Of a stretch of 64,000 bases of DNA, positions 52,143 through 60,011 are shown piece by piece. Source of the stretch: JAATGI01 sp036510675 (GTDB lineage Bacteria; Pseudomonadota; Alphaproteobacteria; ATCC43930; CGMCC-115725); contig DATCDN010000044.1 of the NCBI GenBank assembly GCA_036510675.1, positions 1-64,000 on the forward strand, written 5' to 3'. The notes below the pieces were generated by a model. It was not told the origin of the DNA. It made no database searches and worked only from the letters and a program-made list of their open reading frames with translations. The position numbers and the translations under genes are program-made. Position 1 is the first letter of the stretch, and the number at the start of each line of letters is the position of its first letter.

Positions 52143-53408
52143 TCAAGCCGGTGTACCGACATCGCCGCGGCGGTCGGAATAGATATAGAGCGGCTGCGCC
52201 CTGCCTTCGACCACTTCGCGGTTGATGACCATGCCGGTTACCCCGTCGAGTCCCGGCAGGTCGAACATGGGCTCCAGCAGAATTGCCTCCATGATCGAGC
52301 GCAGACCACGCGCGCCCGTCTTGCGCCGGATCGCCTTATGGGCAATCGCCTTCATCGCCTCTTCATTAAACTCAAGGCGCACATCCTCCATGTCGAACAG
52401 GCGCTGATATTGCTTCACCAGCGCGTTCTTCGGCTTGGTTAGGATGTCCACCAGCGCGCTCTCGTCGAGATCGTCGAGGGTCGCGACGACCGGCAGGCGA
52501 CCGACAAATTCGGGAATGAGCCCGAATTTCAGCAAATCCTCCGGCTCCAGATCCTTCAATATCTCGCCGGTCTTGCGCTCTTCCGGCGCGCGCACTTCGG
52601 CGCCAAACCCGATCGACGTGCCTTGCCGGCGCTGCGAGATCAGCTTTTCGAGACCCGCGAACGCACCGCCGCAGACGAATAGGATGTTGGTGGTGTCGAC
52701 TTGCAGGAATTCCTGTTGGGGATGCTTGCGGCCGCCCTGCGGCGGCACCGAGGCGACGGTGCCTTCCATGATCTTGAGGAGGGCCTGCTGCACCCCCTCG
52801 CCCGAGACGTCGCGGGTAATCGAGGGATTGTCCGATTTTCGGCTGATCTTATCGACCTCATCGATATAGACGATGCCGCGCTGGGCGCGCTCGACATTGT
52901 AATCGGCCGCCTGCAGCAGTTTTAGAATGATGTTTTCGACATCCTCGCCGACATACCCCGCCTCGGTCAGCGTGGTGGCGTCGGCCATGGTGAACGGCAC
53001 GTCGATGATCCGCGCCAGCGTCTGCGCCAGCAGCGTCTTGCCCGACCCAGTCGGGCCGACCAGCAGAATGTTCGATTTGGCGATTTCGACTTCGTTGTTC
53101 TTCGCGCCGTGGGCCAGCCGCTTATAGTGATTGTGCACCGCCACCGACAGCACCCGCTTGGCGTGGCCCTGCCCGATGACGTAATCATCCAGCACCTTGC
53201 AGATGTCGCGCGGTGTCGGCACGCCGTCGCGCGACTTCACCAGCGTCGTGCGGTGCTCCTCACGGATGATGTCCATGCACAACTCGACGCATTCATCACA
53301 GATGAATACCGTCGGACCCGCGATGAGCTTCCGAACCTCATGCTGGCTCTTCCCACAGAAAGAGCAGTAGAGCGTGTTCTTGGAATCGCCGCTGCTGGCT
53401 TTAGTCAT
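52143..53408 (-). CDS. clpX: ATP-dependent Clp protease ATP-binding subunit ClpX
   Basis: The AAA+ unfoldase that feeds ClpP; 421 aa. The N-terminal zinc-binding domain is CSFCGKSQHEV ... CDECVELC. Walker A is GPTGSGKTLLAQ, Walker B GIVYIDEVDKI, the pore loop and RKTGARGLRSIMEAILL sensor region follow. The IGF-type ClpP loop is IGFGAEVR-adjacent. The ATG at 53408 (MTKASSGDSK) is preferred over the frame opening at 53468. It is downstream of clpP, separated by 168 bases with its own possible promoter. Confidence 0.97.
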   Translation of the reverse strand: MTKASSGDSKNTLYCSFCGKSQHEVRKLIAGPTVFICDECVELCMDIIREEHRTTLVKSRDGVPTPRDICKVLDDYVIGQGHAKRVLSVAVHNHYKRLAHGAKNNEVEIAKSNILLVGPTGSGKTLLAQTLARIIDVPFTMADATTLTEAGYVGEDVENIILKLLQAADYNVERAQRGIVYIDEVDKISRKSDNPSITRDVSGEGVQQALLKIMEGTVASVPPQGGRKHPQQEFLQVDTTNILFVCGGAFAGLEKLISQRRQGTSIGFGAEVRAPEERKTGEILKDLEPEDLLKFGLIPEFVGRLPVVATLDDLDESALVDILTKPKNALVKQYQRLFDMEDVRLEFNEEAMKAIAHKAIRRKTGARGLRSIMEAILLEPMFDLPGLDGVTGMVINREVVEGRAQPLYIYSDRRGDVGTPA

Positions 53409-53506
53409 GGGCACTCCGTCGACGAATTCGGCATTAACTCTGAATCGCCGCAAACCGCAGCGATTCATCCGATGCCGATACCAATTTCAACATGAGTAGC
53501 GGATTC

Positions 53507-53540
53507 TTATCAAGAATTACTTACACAACGATCTTGATAA
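53507..53540. promoter_or_regulatory. Inverted repeat in the clpP-clpX gap
   Basis: TTATCAAGA and TCTTGATAA are perfect 9-base inverted arms separated by 16 bases, in an AT-rich stretch about 100 bases before the clpX ATG. It could be an operator or a weak clpP terminator. Read on the minus strand, TTGATA near 53513 could also serve as a -35 box for clpX. Confidence 0.35.
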
Positions 53541-53576
53541 AGATGGTTTAGATTGCTCGAAAGTTAAGCCCTCTCC

Positions 53577-54215
53577 TCATAGGCGAGTTTTTAGGTCCTC
53601 GGGCGACACCGGCCGCGAGAACATGACGTCGTCGATCAGGCCAAACGCCTTGGCATCCTCGGGTGACATGAAATTATCCCGCTCGACCGCCGCCGCCACC
53701 ACGTCATAGGTCTGGCCGGTGTGCCGTACATAGATCTCATTCAACCGTTTACGGGTGTTGATCATCTCGCGCGCTTGAATCTCGATATCAGTGACCTGGC
53801 CCTGGGCGCCACCCGAGGGCTGATGGATCATCACCCGCGCATTGGGCAGCGCGAACCGCTTACCCTTGGCGCCGGCGGTCAATAGCAGCGAGCCCATCGA
53901 GGCGGCCTGGCCGATGCACATCGTGGCCACGTCGGGCTTGACGTATTGCATCGTATCATAGATCGCGAGACCAGAGGTCACGACCCCGCCGGGGGAGTTG
54001 ATATAGAAATTGATATCCTTCGAAGGGTTGTCGGCCTCAAGGAACAGCAGCTGGGCGCACACAAGGCTGGCGACATGGTCGTCGACCCCGCCGACCAGGA
54101 AAATGATGCGCTCCTTGAGAAGCCGCGAATAGATATCGAATGCCCGCTCGCCGCGGTTGGTCTGCTCGACCACCATCGGCACCAGCGTATTCATGTAGAG
54201 ATTATTCGGCTCCAT
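53577..54215 (-). CDS. clpP: ATP-dependent Clp protease proteolytic subunit ClpP
   Basis: The serine peptidase core of ClpXP, 212 aa. The catalytic Ser is in GQAASMGSLLL, the His in ARVMIHQPSGG, and the Asp further on near the C-terminal third. LVPMVVEQTNRGERAFDIYSRLL is the usual N-terminal part; a propeptide is short. The ATG at 54215 lies inside the last codons of tig, a 14-base overlap, so translation may be coupled. Confidence 0.96.
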   Translation of the reverse strand: MEPNNLYMNTLVPMVVEQTNRGERAFDIYSRLLKERIIFLVGGVDDHVASLVCAQLLFLEADNPSKDINFYINSPGGVVTSGLAIYDTMQYVKPDVATMCIGQAASMGSLLLTAGAKGKRFALPNARVMIHQPSGGAQGQVTDIEIQAREMINTRKRLNEIYVRHTGQTYDVVAAAVERDNFMSPEDAKAFGLIDDVMFSRPVSPEDLKTRL

Positions 54216-55557
54216 TATCTTTTCCCTTCGCCTCTTTCTCCTCCGCGGCGACCAATTCGGCGGCGGGTACCGAGCGCTCGCTGATCTGGGCCGAGCCGAG
54301 AATATGGTCGACGACCTTATTTTCCAGGATCGGTGCCCGCAGCCCCTCAATGGCGCCCGGCTCATTACGGTAATAGTCCACTACCTTGCGCTCCTGCCCG
54401 GGAAACCGGCGGGCTTCCGCCACCAGGGCCTGATTGATCTCTTCTTGCGTCACCGTGATATTGTGTCGCTTGGCGACTTCTGAAAGGAGCAGTCCCAGCC
54501 GAACGCGTCTTTCCGCCATGCGGCGAAACTCGGCCCGGACCTCGTCCTCGGATTTTCCCTCATTATAGTCAGTGACGCCGCTTTCCTTGGCGCGATCGCG
54601 CTGAAACTCATACTGGCGCCAAATCGTTTCGAATTCCGCATCGACCATGCCCGCCGGCACCGGAAAGTCATGATGCTGGGCGAGTTGGTCCAGAAGCTGT
54701 CGCTTCAGGCGCTGCCGCGCCACGCCTTCATACTCACGGGCGCTCTGTTCGCGCACCATCTGGCGCAACTCGTCGAGATTTTCCATGCCCAGCGCGCTGG
54801 CCAGCGTCTCGTCGATGGGCTGGGGCTGATAGGCGCGGACCTCCTTCATAGTAACGGCGAATTTCGCCGCCTTGCCCGCCAGATCGGCGACACCATAATC
54901 AGCGGGGAAGCCGACATCGACGGTCCGCGCGTCACCCGCCTTGGCACCGATCAACTGATCCTCGAAGCCCGGGATGAAACTGTTGGAGCCGAGTTCCAGG
55001 CGGTAATCCTGGGCGGCGCCGCCGGGAAATTCCTTGCCCTCGACCTCACCCTTGAAGTCAATCACCACGAGATCGCCGGTCGCGGCTTCTCGTTCAACCA
55101 GTTCGTCCTTGCGCTGACGGTCGGCGAGGCGCTTCAGCGAATCATCAATGTCCGCGTCGGGTATCTCGGGCTTCCACCGTTCCAGCGCGACCTGGGTGAA
55201 ATCCATCGGCTCGATCTCGGGCAGCGCCTCGATCGCCAATGTGTATTCCAGGTCCTTGCCCTCGTCGAAAGCGATTATTTCCACCTTCGGTTGCATCGCG
55301 GGGCGAAGATTGCGGTCCCGCAGGGTCTCGTCGGCCGCCTGATTGACCGCGTCCTGGACAATTTCCCCGCGAACATGCGGCAGAAACCGGGTCTTGAGGA
55401 CCGACATCGGCGCTTTGCCCGGACGAAAGCCGGGCAGCCGCGTCGTGCGGCCGATTTCGATCAAGCGTTTGTCGATACGCTCGGCAATATCCACGGCCGG
55501 TATCGTGATCTTGAATTCGTGCTTCAAACCGTCGGTGGTGGTTTCTGTGACTTCCAT
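54202..55557 (-). CDS. tig: Trigger factor
   Basis: A ribosome-bound chaperone with prolyl isomerase activity; 451 aa. The ribosome-binding loop is in TRLPGFRPGKAPMSVL (GFRxGK-type signature), the FKBP-like domain follows (GDLVVIDFKGEVEGKEFPGG), and the C-terminal arms are helical. The end is acidic and charged (EEKEAKGKDNGAE). It heads the tig-clpP-clpX series and lies just below tRNA-Leu. Confidence 0.96.
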   Translation of the reverse strand: MEVTETTTDGLKHEFKITIPAVDIAERIDKRLIEIGRTTRLPGFRPGKAPMSVLKTRFLPHVRGEIVQDAVNQAADETLRDRNLRPAMQPKVEIIAFDEGKDLEYTLAIEALPEIEPMDFTQVALERWKPEIPDADIDDSLKRLADRQRKDELVEREAATGDLVVIDFKGEVEGKEFPGGAAQDYRLELGSNSFIPGFEDQLIGAKAGDARTVDVGFPADYGVADLAGKAAKFAVTMKEVRAYQPQPIDETLASALGMENLDELRQMVREQSAREYEGVARQRLKRQLLDQLAQHHDFPVPAGMVDAEFETIWRQYEFQRDRAKESGVTDYNEGKSEDEVRAEFRRMAERRVRLGLLLSEVAKRHNITVTQEEINQALVAEARRFPGQERKVVDYYRNEPGAIEGLRAPILENKVVDHILGSAQISERSVPAAELVAAEEKEAKGKDNGAE

Positions 55558-55585
55558 TCTCGGCTGGACCTATCGCTGGAGACCC

Positions 55586-55670
55586 TGGTGCGGGCGGAGG
55601 GATTTGAACCCCCACGACTTGCGTCGCTGGAACCTAAATCCAGTGCGTCTACCAATTCCGCCACGCCCGC
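55586..55670 (-). tRNA. tRNA-Leu (TAG)
   Basis: An 85-base class II tRNA on the minus strand, from GCGGGCGTGGCGGAATTGG to an encoded CCA. The acceptor arms GCGGGCG/CGCCCGC pair perfectly. The anticodon loop ATTTAGG gives TAG, and the long variable arm is CGACGCAAGTCG. The T loop is GGTTCAAATCC. Confidence 0.95.
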
Positions 55671-55739
55671 CCGGGAGGCCGCGCTTCATAGCATAGCACC
55701 GACCCGAATGAATAGCGGCGGGTTGCCCATAATGTAAAC

Positions 55740-55765
55740 GCCCCCGTCGATCGCTCGACGGGGGC
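55740..55765 (-). terminator. Terminator-like hairpin after glnA
   Basis: GCCCCCGTCGA and TCGACGGGGGC form an 11-bp perfect stem with a 4-base loop, 25 bases past the glnA stop. On the minus strand the tail is GTTTAC, a short T-run only. Confidence 0.65.
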
Positions 55766-55790
55766 AGCCGCGGCGCGGATGGCGAAATCA

Positions 55791-57200
55791 TCACACGCTG
55801 TAATACATTTCGAATTCAATCGGGTGCGGTGTGTGCTCGAATTTGTGTATTTCCTCGTATTTCAGGTCGATATAGCTCTCGATGAATTCCTTCGGAAACA
55901 CGTCACCGCGCGTCAGGAAGGCATGGTTCGCTCGAAGATTCTCCACCGCCTCGCGCAGCGAGCCGCACACCGTCGGTACGTCCTTCAGCTCCTCCGGCGG
56001 CAGATCGTAGAGGTTCTTGTCCATGGCTTCGCCCGGGTGAATCTTGTTCTGGACCCCATCGATACCCGCCATCAGCATCGCGGCGAAGCCGAGATAGGGA
56101 TTGGCGGCCGGGTCGGGAAACCGCACCTCGACGCGTTTCGCCTTCGGGCTCGATACATAGGGTATCCGGCACGAGGCCGACCGGTTCTTCGACGAATAGG
56201 CCAGCAGCACCGGCGCCTCGAAGCCGGGGATCAGGCGCTTGTAGCTGTTGGTGGTCGGGTTGGTGAAGGCATTGAGCGCCTTAGCGTGCTTGATGATGCC
56301 GCCGATGTAATAGAGCGCGAAATCGCTGAGATCGGCATAGCCCGAGCCGGCGAACAAGGGCTTCTCGCCCTTCCACACCGACTGATGCACGTGCATGCCC
56401 GAGCCATTGTCGCCCTTGATCGGCTTCGGCATGAACGTGACCGTCTTGCCGTACTGGGCCGCGACCATCTGCGCGACATATTTGTAGATTTGGATGCCGT
56501 CCGCCGACTTGGTCAGCGTATCGAACTCGGCGCCCAGCTCGGCTTGGGACGGCGCCACCTCGTGATGGTGCTTCTCGACCTTGAGGCCCATCTCCGCCAT
56601 TACCGACAGCATTTCGGCGCGGATATCCGATTGCGCGTCGATCGGCGGCACGGGAAAATAGCCACCCTTGATCGGCGGGCGATGGCCACTATTACCGTCG
56701 GGCAGTTTCAAGTCGCTCGAATACGGACCCTCCTCGGATTCGATTTCGTAATACGACATGTTCATCGCGTTCTTATAGCGAACTTGGTCGAAGATGAAGA
56801 ATTCGGCCTCGGGCCCGAAATAGGCGGTGTCGCCGACGCCCGACGATTTCAGATACGCCTCCGCCTTCTTGGCGATGGAGCGCGGATCGCGGCTATAGGG
56901 CTGGCCGGTGCCTGGCTCATGCACATCGCAAAAGATCACCAGCGAGGTCTGCGCCGCGAACGGGTCCAGCACCGCCGTCGCGCAATCCGGCATCAGCACC
57001 ATGTCGCTGTCGTTGATCGCCTTCCACCCGGCGATCGATGAGCCATCGAACATGACGCCGCCGGCAAGAAAATCGGGCGTGATGGTGCGGATGTGATGCG
57101 CCAGATGCTGCCACTTGCCGCGCGGATCCGTGAACCGGAAATCGACGTATTTGACGTCGTGTTCCTTGATCAACCCCATGACTGTATCAATGTCGGACAT
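55791..57200 (-). CDS. glnA: Glutamine synthetase type I
   Basis: It makes glutamine from glutamate and ammonia; 469 aa, the standard dodecameric GSI-beta size. Marks are VMFDGSSIAGWKAINDSDM (the Asp50-type loop), FGPEAEFFIFD, GSGMHVHQSVW, and the adenylylation Tyr in MDKNLYDLPPEE, so GlnE control is expected. The ATG at 57200 is preferred over one at 57248. It follows glnB by 123 bases on the same strand, forming glnBA. Confidence 0.97.
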   Translation of the reverse strand: MSDIDTVMGLIKEHDVKYVDFRFTDPRGKWQHLAHHIRTITPDFLAGGVMFDGSSIAGWKAINDSDMVLMPDCATAVLDPFAAQTSLVIFCDVHEPGTGQPYSRDPRSIAKKAEAYLKSSGVGDTAYFGPEAEFFIFDQVRYKNAMNMSYYEIESEEGPYSSDLKLPDGNSGHRPPIKGGYFPVPPIDAQSDIRAEMLSVMAEMGLKVEKHHHEVAPSQAELGAEFDTLTKSADGIQIYKYVAQMVAAQYGKTVTFMPKPIKGDNGSGMHVHQSVWKGEKPLFAGSGYADLSDFALYYIGGIIKHAKALNAFTNPTTNSYKRLIPGFEAPVLLAYSSKNRSASCRIPYVSSPKAKRVEVRFPDPAANPYLGFAAMLMAGIDGVQNKIHPGEAMDKNLYDLPPEELKDVPTVCGSLREAVENLRANHAFLTRGDVFPKEFIESYIDLKYEEIHKFEHTPHPIEFEMYYSV

Positions 57201-57323
57201 CGTCTTTTCCTGTCTTTCAAGCGAGATTGTTGAGTCCCCAAACGCCATCGCGGCGGCGCAACCCCGTGCGGCCGCCGTTATATCCCTCTCCGCATCAATG
57301 CCGCCGCGCCCGGGCGGCGCCGG

Positions 57324-57662
57324 TCAGATTGCGTCTTTGCCGCGCTCGCCGGTGCGGATGCGAATCGCTTCCTCGACATTGGTGACGAAGATCTTGCCGT
57401 CGCCGATGCGACCCGTATGCGCCGAATGCTGGATCGCCTCGATTGCGCGTTCGACCAGCGAATCTTCCATCACCACTTCGATTTTCACCTTGGGGAGGAA
57501 ATCCACGACGTACTCCGCGCCGCGATACAGCTCGGTATGTCCTTTCTGCCGGCCGAATCCCTTCGCCTCGGTTACCGTGATGCCCTGGATGCCAACCTCG
57601 TGAAGCGCTTCTTTCACCTCGTCGAGTTTGAACGGCTTGATGATGGCTTCGATTTTTTTCAT
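57324..57662 (-). CDS. glnB: Nitrogen regulatory protein PII
   Basis: A 112-aa signal protein that senses 2-oxoglutarate and glutamine status and controls GlnE, NtrB and transporters. The T-loop carries the uridylylation Tyr51 (ELYRGAEYVVDF). KKIEAIIKPFKLDEVKEAL and the end IRIRTGERGKDAI are typical. Being next to glnA rather than amtB favours GlnB over GlnK. A sigma-54 promoter-like site lies 64 bases upstream. Confidence 0.95.
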   Translation of the reverse strand: MKKIEAIIKPFKLDEVKEALHEVGIQGITVTEAKGFGRQKGHTELYRGAEYVVDFLPKVKIEVVMEDSLVERAIEAIQHSAHTGRIGDGKIFVTNVEEAIRIRTGERGKDAI

Positions 57663-57725
57663 ACGCGACCTGCCTGCAGGAATTCCGTGGCCCAACGCCA
57701 ACCGCCGGGCCCTCGGTCTCACCTA

Positions 57726-57741
57726 AGCATGAGCCGTGCCA
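57726..57741 (-). promoter_or_regulatory. Sigma-54 promoter of glnBA
   Basis: The minus strand reads TGGCACG-GCTC-ATGCT, against the consensus TGGCACG-N4-TTGCA. The GG and GC doublets are ten bases apart, as needed for -24/-12. Transcription should start near 57715, about 50 bases before the glnB ATG, so NtrC control under nitrogen limitation is likely. I did not see a clear NtrC site upstream. Confidence 0.75.
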
Positions 57742-57825
57742 GCCGCCGCGCGCCATTCACCGAACCTAGCGGCTTTCCCGCGCCAGGAAAACAGGCTACT
57801 TGCCGAAAATTTAGGCAAACCCCTC

Positions 57826-59370
57826 TTACCCTTCAGGCTCGACGGTCTTGGCCGCCGCCGCATGCCCATGGAACGAGCGCAGCGGCAATTCCGGCAGAAA
57901 AAACAGCATCGCCAGCGCGGCGGCCGTCACGAACACATCGGCAAGGAAGGTCATGGCGAGGGCATGACGATAGATCGCCACGGCAGCATCATGTGCACTT
58001 CCGGATAGCGCGGCGAGCTGTTGCAGGCCACCTTTCAGGGCCGCACTGACATCCTGGTTCGGTCCCAGCGCCAATTGCGAGCGCAATTGCGCCGACATGA
58101 TCGCGCCGGACCCTGCCACGCCGATGACCCCACCCAGCGAGCGGAAGAACGCCGAAGCCGCCGTGCCGACCCCCATATCCTCGCGTCCGAGCGCATTCTG
58201 CACCGCGATCGTCATGTTAGGGGTCACCAGCCCCAGGCCGAGGCCCAGCGCGATGAGCGCCGGCTCGATCGCCATGATGCCGCCCCCCAGCCACGCCCCG
58301 GCGGTCAGCCCGGCAAAGGCCAGCACGGCGACGCTGACCCCGACGATCTGGAATGGCTTATACCGGCCGGTTCGCGCCACCATGCGGCCGCCAACCGACG
58401 AGGAAACGACGATCCCCAGCATGAACGGCCCGCTGAGCAGACCCGAATTGGCCGGCGCGACGCCCAGCACCAATTGGAAGAAGACGGGAAAAAACGTGCC
58501 CGCCCCCATCATCGCCATGAAGGTCAGGCTCAGCACCGCGCAGGCGACGATGAATACCTTGTTGGTGAAGAGATGCAGCGGCAGAATCGGCTCCGGCGCC
58601 AACCGCTCTCGTACCACGAACATGACGCCGGAGACCAAGGTCGCCACGGCAAAGCCGATGATCTCGGGCGAATCCCAACGATAGGAATTGCCGCCCAGGC
58701 TCAAGGCCAGCAAGAGCAATGTCGTCGAACTGGTCAGCAGCAGCGCGCCCCAATAATCGATGCGGCGCCCACGGCGCACCTGCGGCCGGTGCAGCGCGAT
58801 GGTGATCATGCCCATGGCCAGCGCGCCGAACGGAATGTTGACGTAAAAGATCCAGTGCCAGGACAAATAATCGGTGATGACGCCGCCGATCACCGGTCCG
58901 GCAACCGAGCAGATGGCGAACAGCGAGGCGAACAGGCCCTGATACCGTCCGCGCTCGCGCATCGAAACGAGGTCGCCGATGGTGATCTGGGCCAGCGGCA
59001 GGAAGCCACCCGCCCCTAAACCCTGCACCGCGCGAAACAGGATGAGTTGCGTCATGCTGTGCGCCAGCCCGCTCAAGACGGAGCCGAGCAGGAAGATGCC
59101 GACCGCGACATAGATCATCGGCTTCCGGCCGTACTGGTCGCTGAGCTTGCCATAGAGCGGCATGGTCGCCGTCGAGGTCAGGACATAGGCCGTGACGACC
59201 CAGGACAAGCGCGTGATGCCGCCGAGGTCGCCGACAATGCGCGGCAGCGCGGTCGCGACGATGCTCTGGTCGAGCGCGCCGAGCCCGATGACCATTAACA
59301 AGCCGGCATAGACCATGCGTATTTCCGCGTGGCTGGCCGGCGTTTCAACCGCGGGATCGTTGGAACTCAT
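57826..59370 (-). CDS. MFS transporter, DHA2/EmrB type
   Basis: A 14-helix drug:proton-antiporter-type exporter, 514 aa. Marks are LGALDQSIVATALPRIVGDL in helix 1, YGKLSDQYGRKPMIY (motif A), LFRAVQGLGAGGFLPLAQ (motif B/helix 4) and AGPVIGGVITD (motif C). The ATG overlaps the hpnG stop by four bases, so it is in the hopanoid operon. It may export an unrelated compound; no substrate is evident, and no EmrA-type adaptor is next to it. Confidence 0.9.
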   Translation of the reverse strand: MSSNDPAVETPASHAEIRMVYAGLLMVIGLGALDQSIVATALPRIVGDLGGITRLSWVVTAYVLTSTATMPLYGKLSDQYGRKPMIYVAVGIFLLGSVLSGLAHSMTQLILFRAVQGLGAGGFLPLAQITIGDLVSMRERGRYQGLFASLFAICSVAGPVIGGVITDYLSWHWIFYVNIPFGALAMGMITIALHRPQVRRGRRIDYWGALLLTSSTTLLLLALSLGGNSYRWDSPEIIGFAVATLVSGVMFVVRERLAPEPILPLHLFTNKVFIVACAVLSLTFMAMMGAGTFFPVFFQLVLGVAPANSGLLSGPFMLGIVVSSSVGGRMVARTGRYKPFQIVGVSVAVLAFAGLTAGAWLGGGIMAIEPALIALGLGLGLVTPNMTIAVQNALGREDMGVGTAASAFFRSLGGVIGVAGSGAIMSAQLRSQLALGPNQDVSAALKGGLQQLAALSGSAHDAAVAIYRHALAMTFLADVFVTAAALAMLFFLPELPLRSFHGHAAAAKTVEPEG

Positions 59371-60011
59371 GATTCTGTTATAGGGTGATTCGTGGCCGAA
59401 ATCCTCTGCGCCGCGCGCCTCAGCGCCCATAAGGCCAGATTTGTATCGGCGGCAAGCCGGATCAGCGCCGGTATTTGCTCCGGCTCCGCCGCGACGGAGC
59501 GTAGCACCGGCCACAGCGCCACCCGCCCTCGCCCGTCGAGGCCGATCCGCGCCGCCGGCGGCAGGCCGCGCCCCGCCGGATCGGCGACCGCCCTAATAAC
59601 ATGAAACGGAATACCGGCGCGTGCCGCCGCCCGCGCGACCGCGCCGCTTTCAAGATCGACCGCCGCCGCGCCTGTGGTTTCGAAAAGCGATCGCTTGGCC
59701 GCTGGGTCGATAACCATCGCCGCCACGGCGAGAATGCTTCCGGCGCCGAGGAGCCGCGCCATATCGCAAGCGAAAATCGTTCCGTCGTCGTCGCGCACCG
59801 TGGCCGGCACCAGCACCATCCCCGGCGTCAGCGTAGGATCGAGGCCGCCGGCAATGCCGAAACTGATGAGGCGGGTGGCCCCTTCGGCGATCGCGCGCTC
59901 GACGGCGGTGAGCCGCTGCGCCGCATTGCCGCCGATGACGATGGCGGCGAGGCCAGCCTGTCGCGCGATCCGTGCCTCGGCACGCATGCCGGTGACGGCG
60001 ACGGTTGCCAT
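59367..60011 (-). CDS. hpnG: Hopanoid-associated nucleoside phosphorylase HpnG
   Basis: HpnG removes adenine from adenosylhopane and yields a ribosylhopane intermediate for side-chain extension. The 214-aa protein has the purine-phosphorylase-like pattern: an early MRAEARIA, RLISFGIAGGLDP, VPATVRDDDG, and the substrate-end DLESGAVARAAARAGIPFHVIRAVAD. The ATG overlaps the shc stop by one base. Its presence implies that extended hopanoids, not only diploptene, are made; hpnH is not in the window. Confidence 0.88.
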   Translation of the reverse strand: MATVAVTGMRAEARIARQAGLAAIVIGGNAAQRLTAVERAIAEGATRLISFGIAGGLDPTLTPGMVLVPATVRDDDGTIFACDMARLLGAGSILAVAAMVIDPAAKRSLFETTGAAAVDLESGAVARAAARAGIPFHVIRAVADPAGRGLPPAARIGLDGRGRVALWPVLRSVAAEPEQIPALIRLAADTNLALWALRRAAQRISATNHPITES

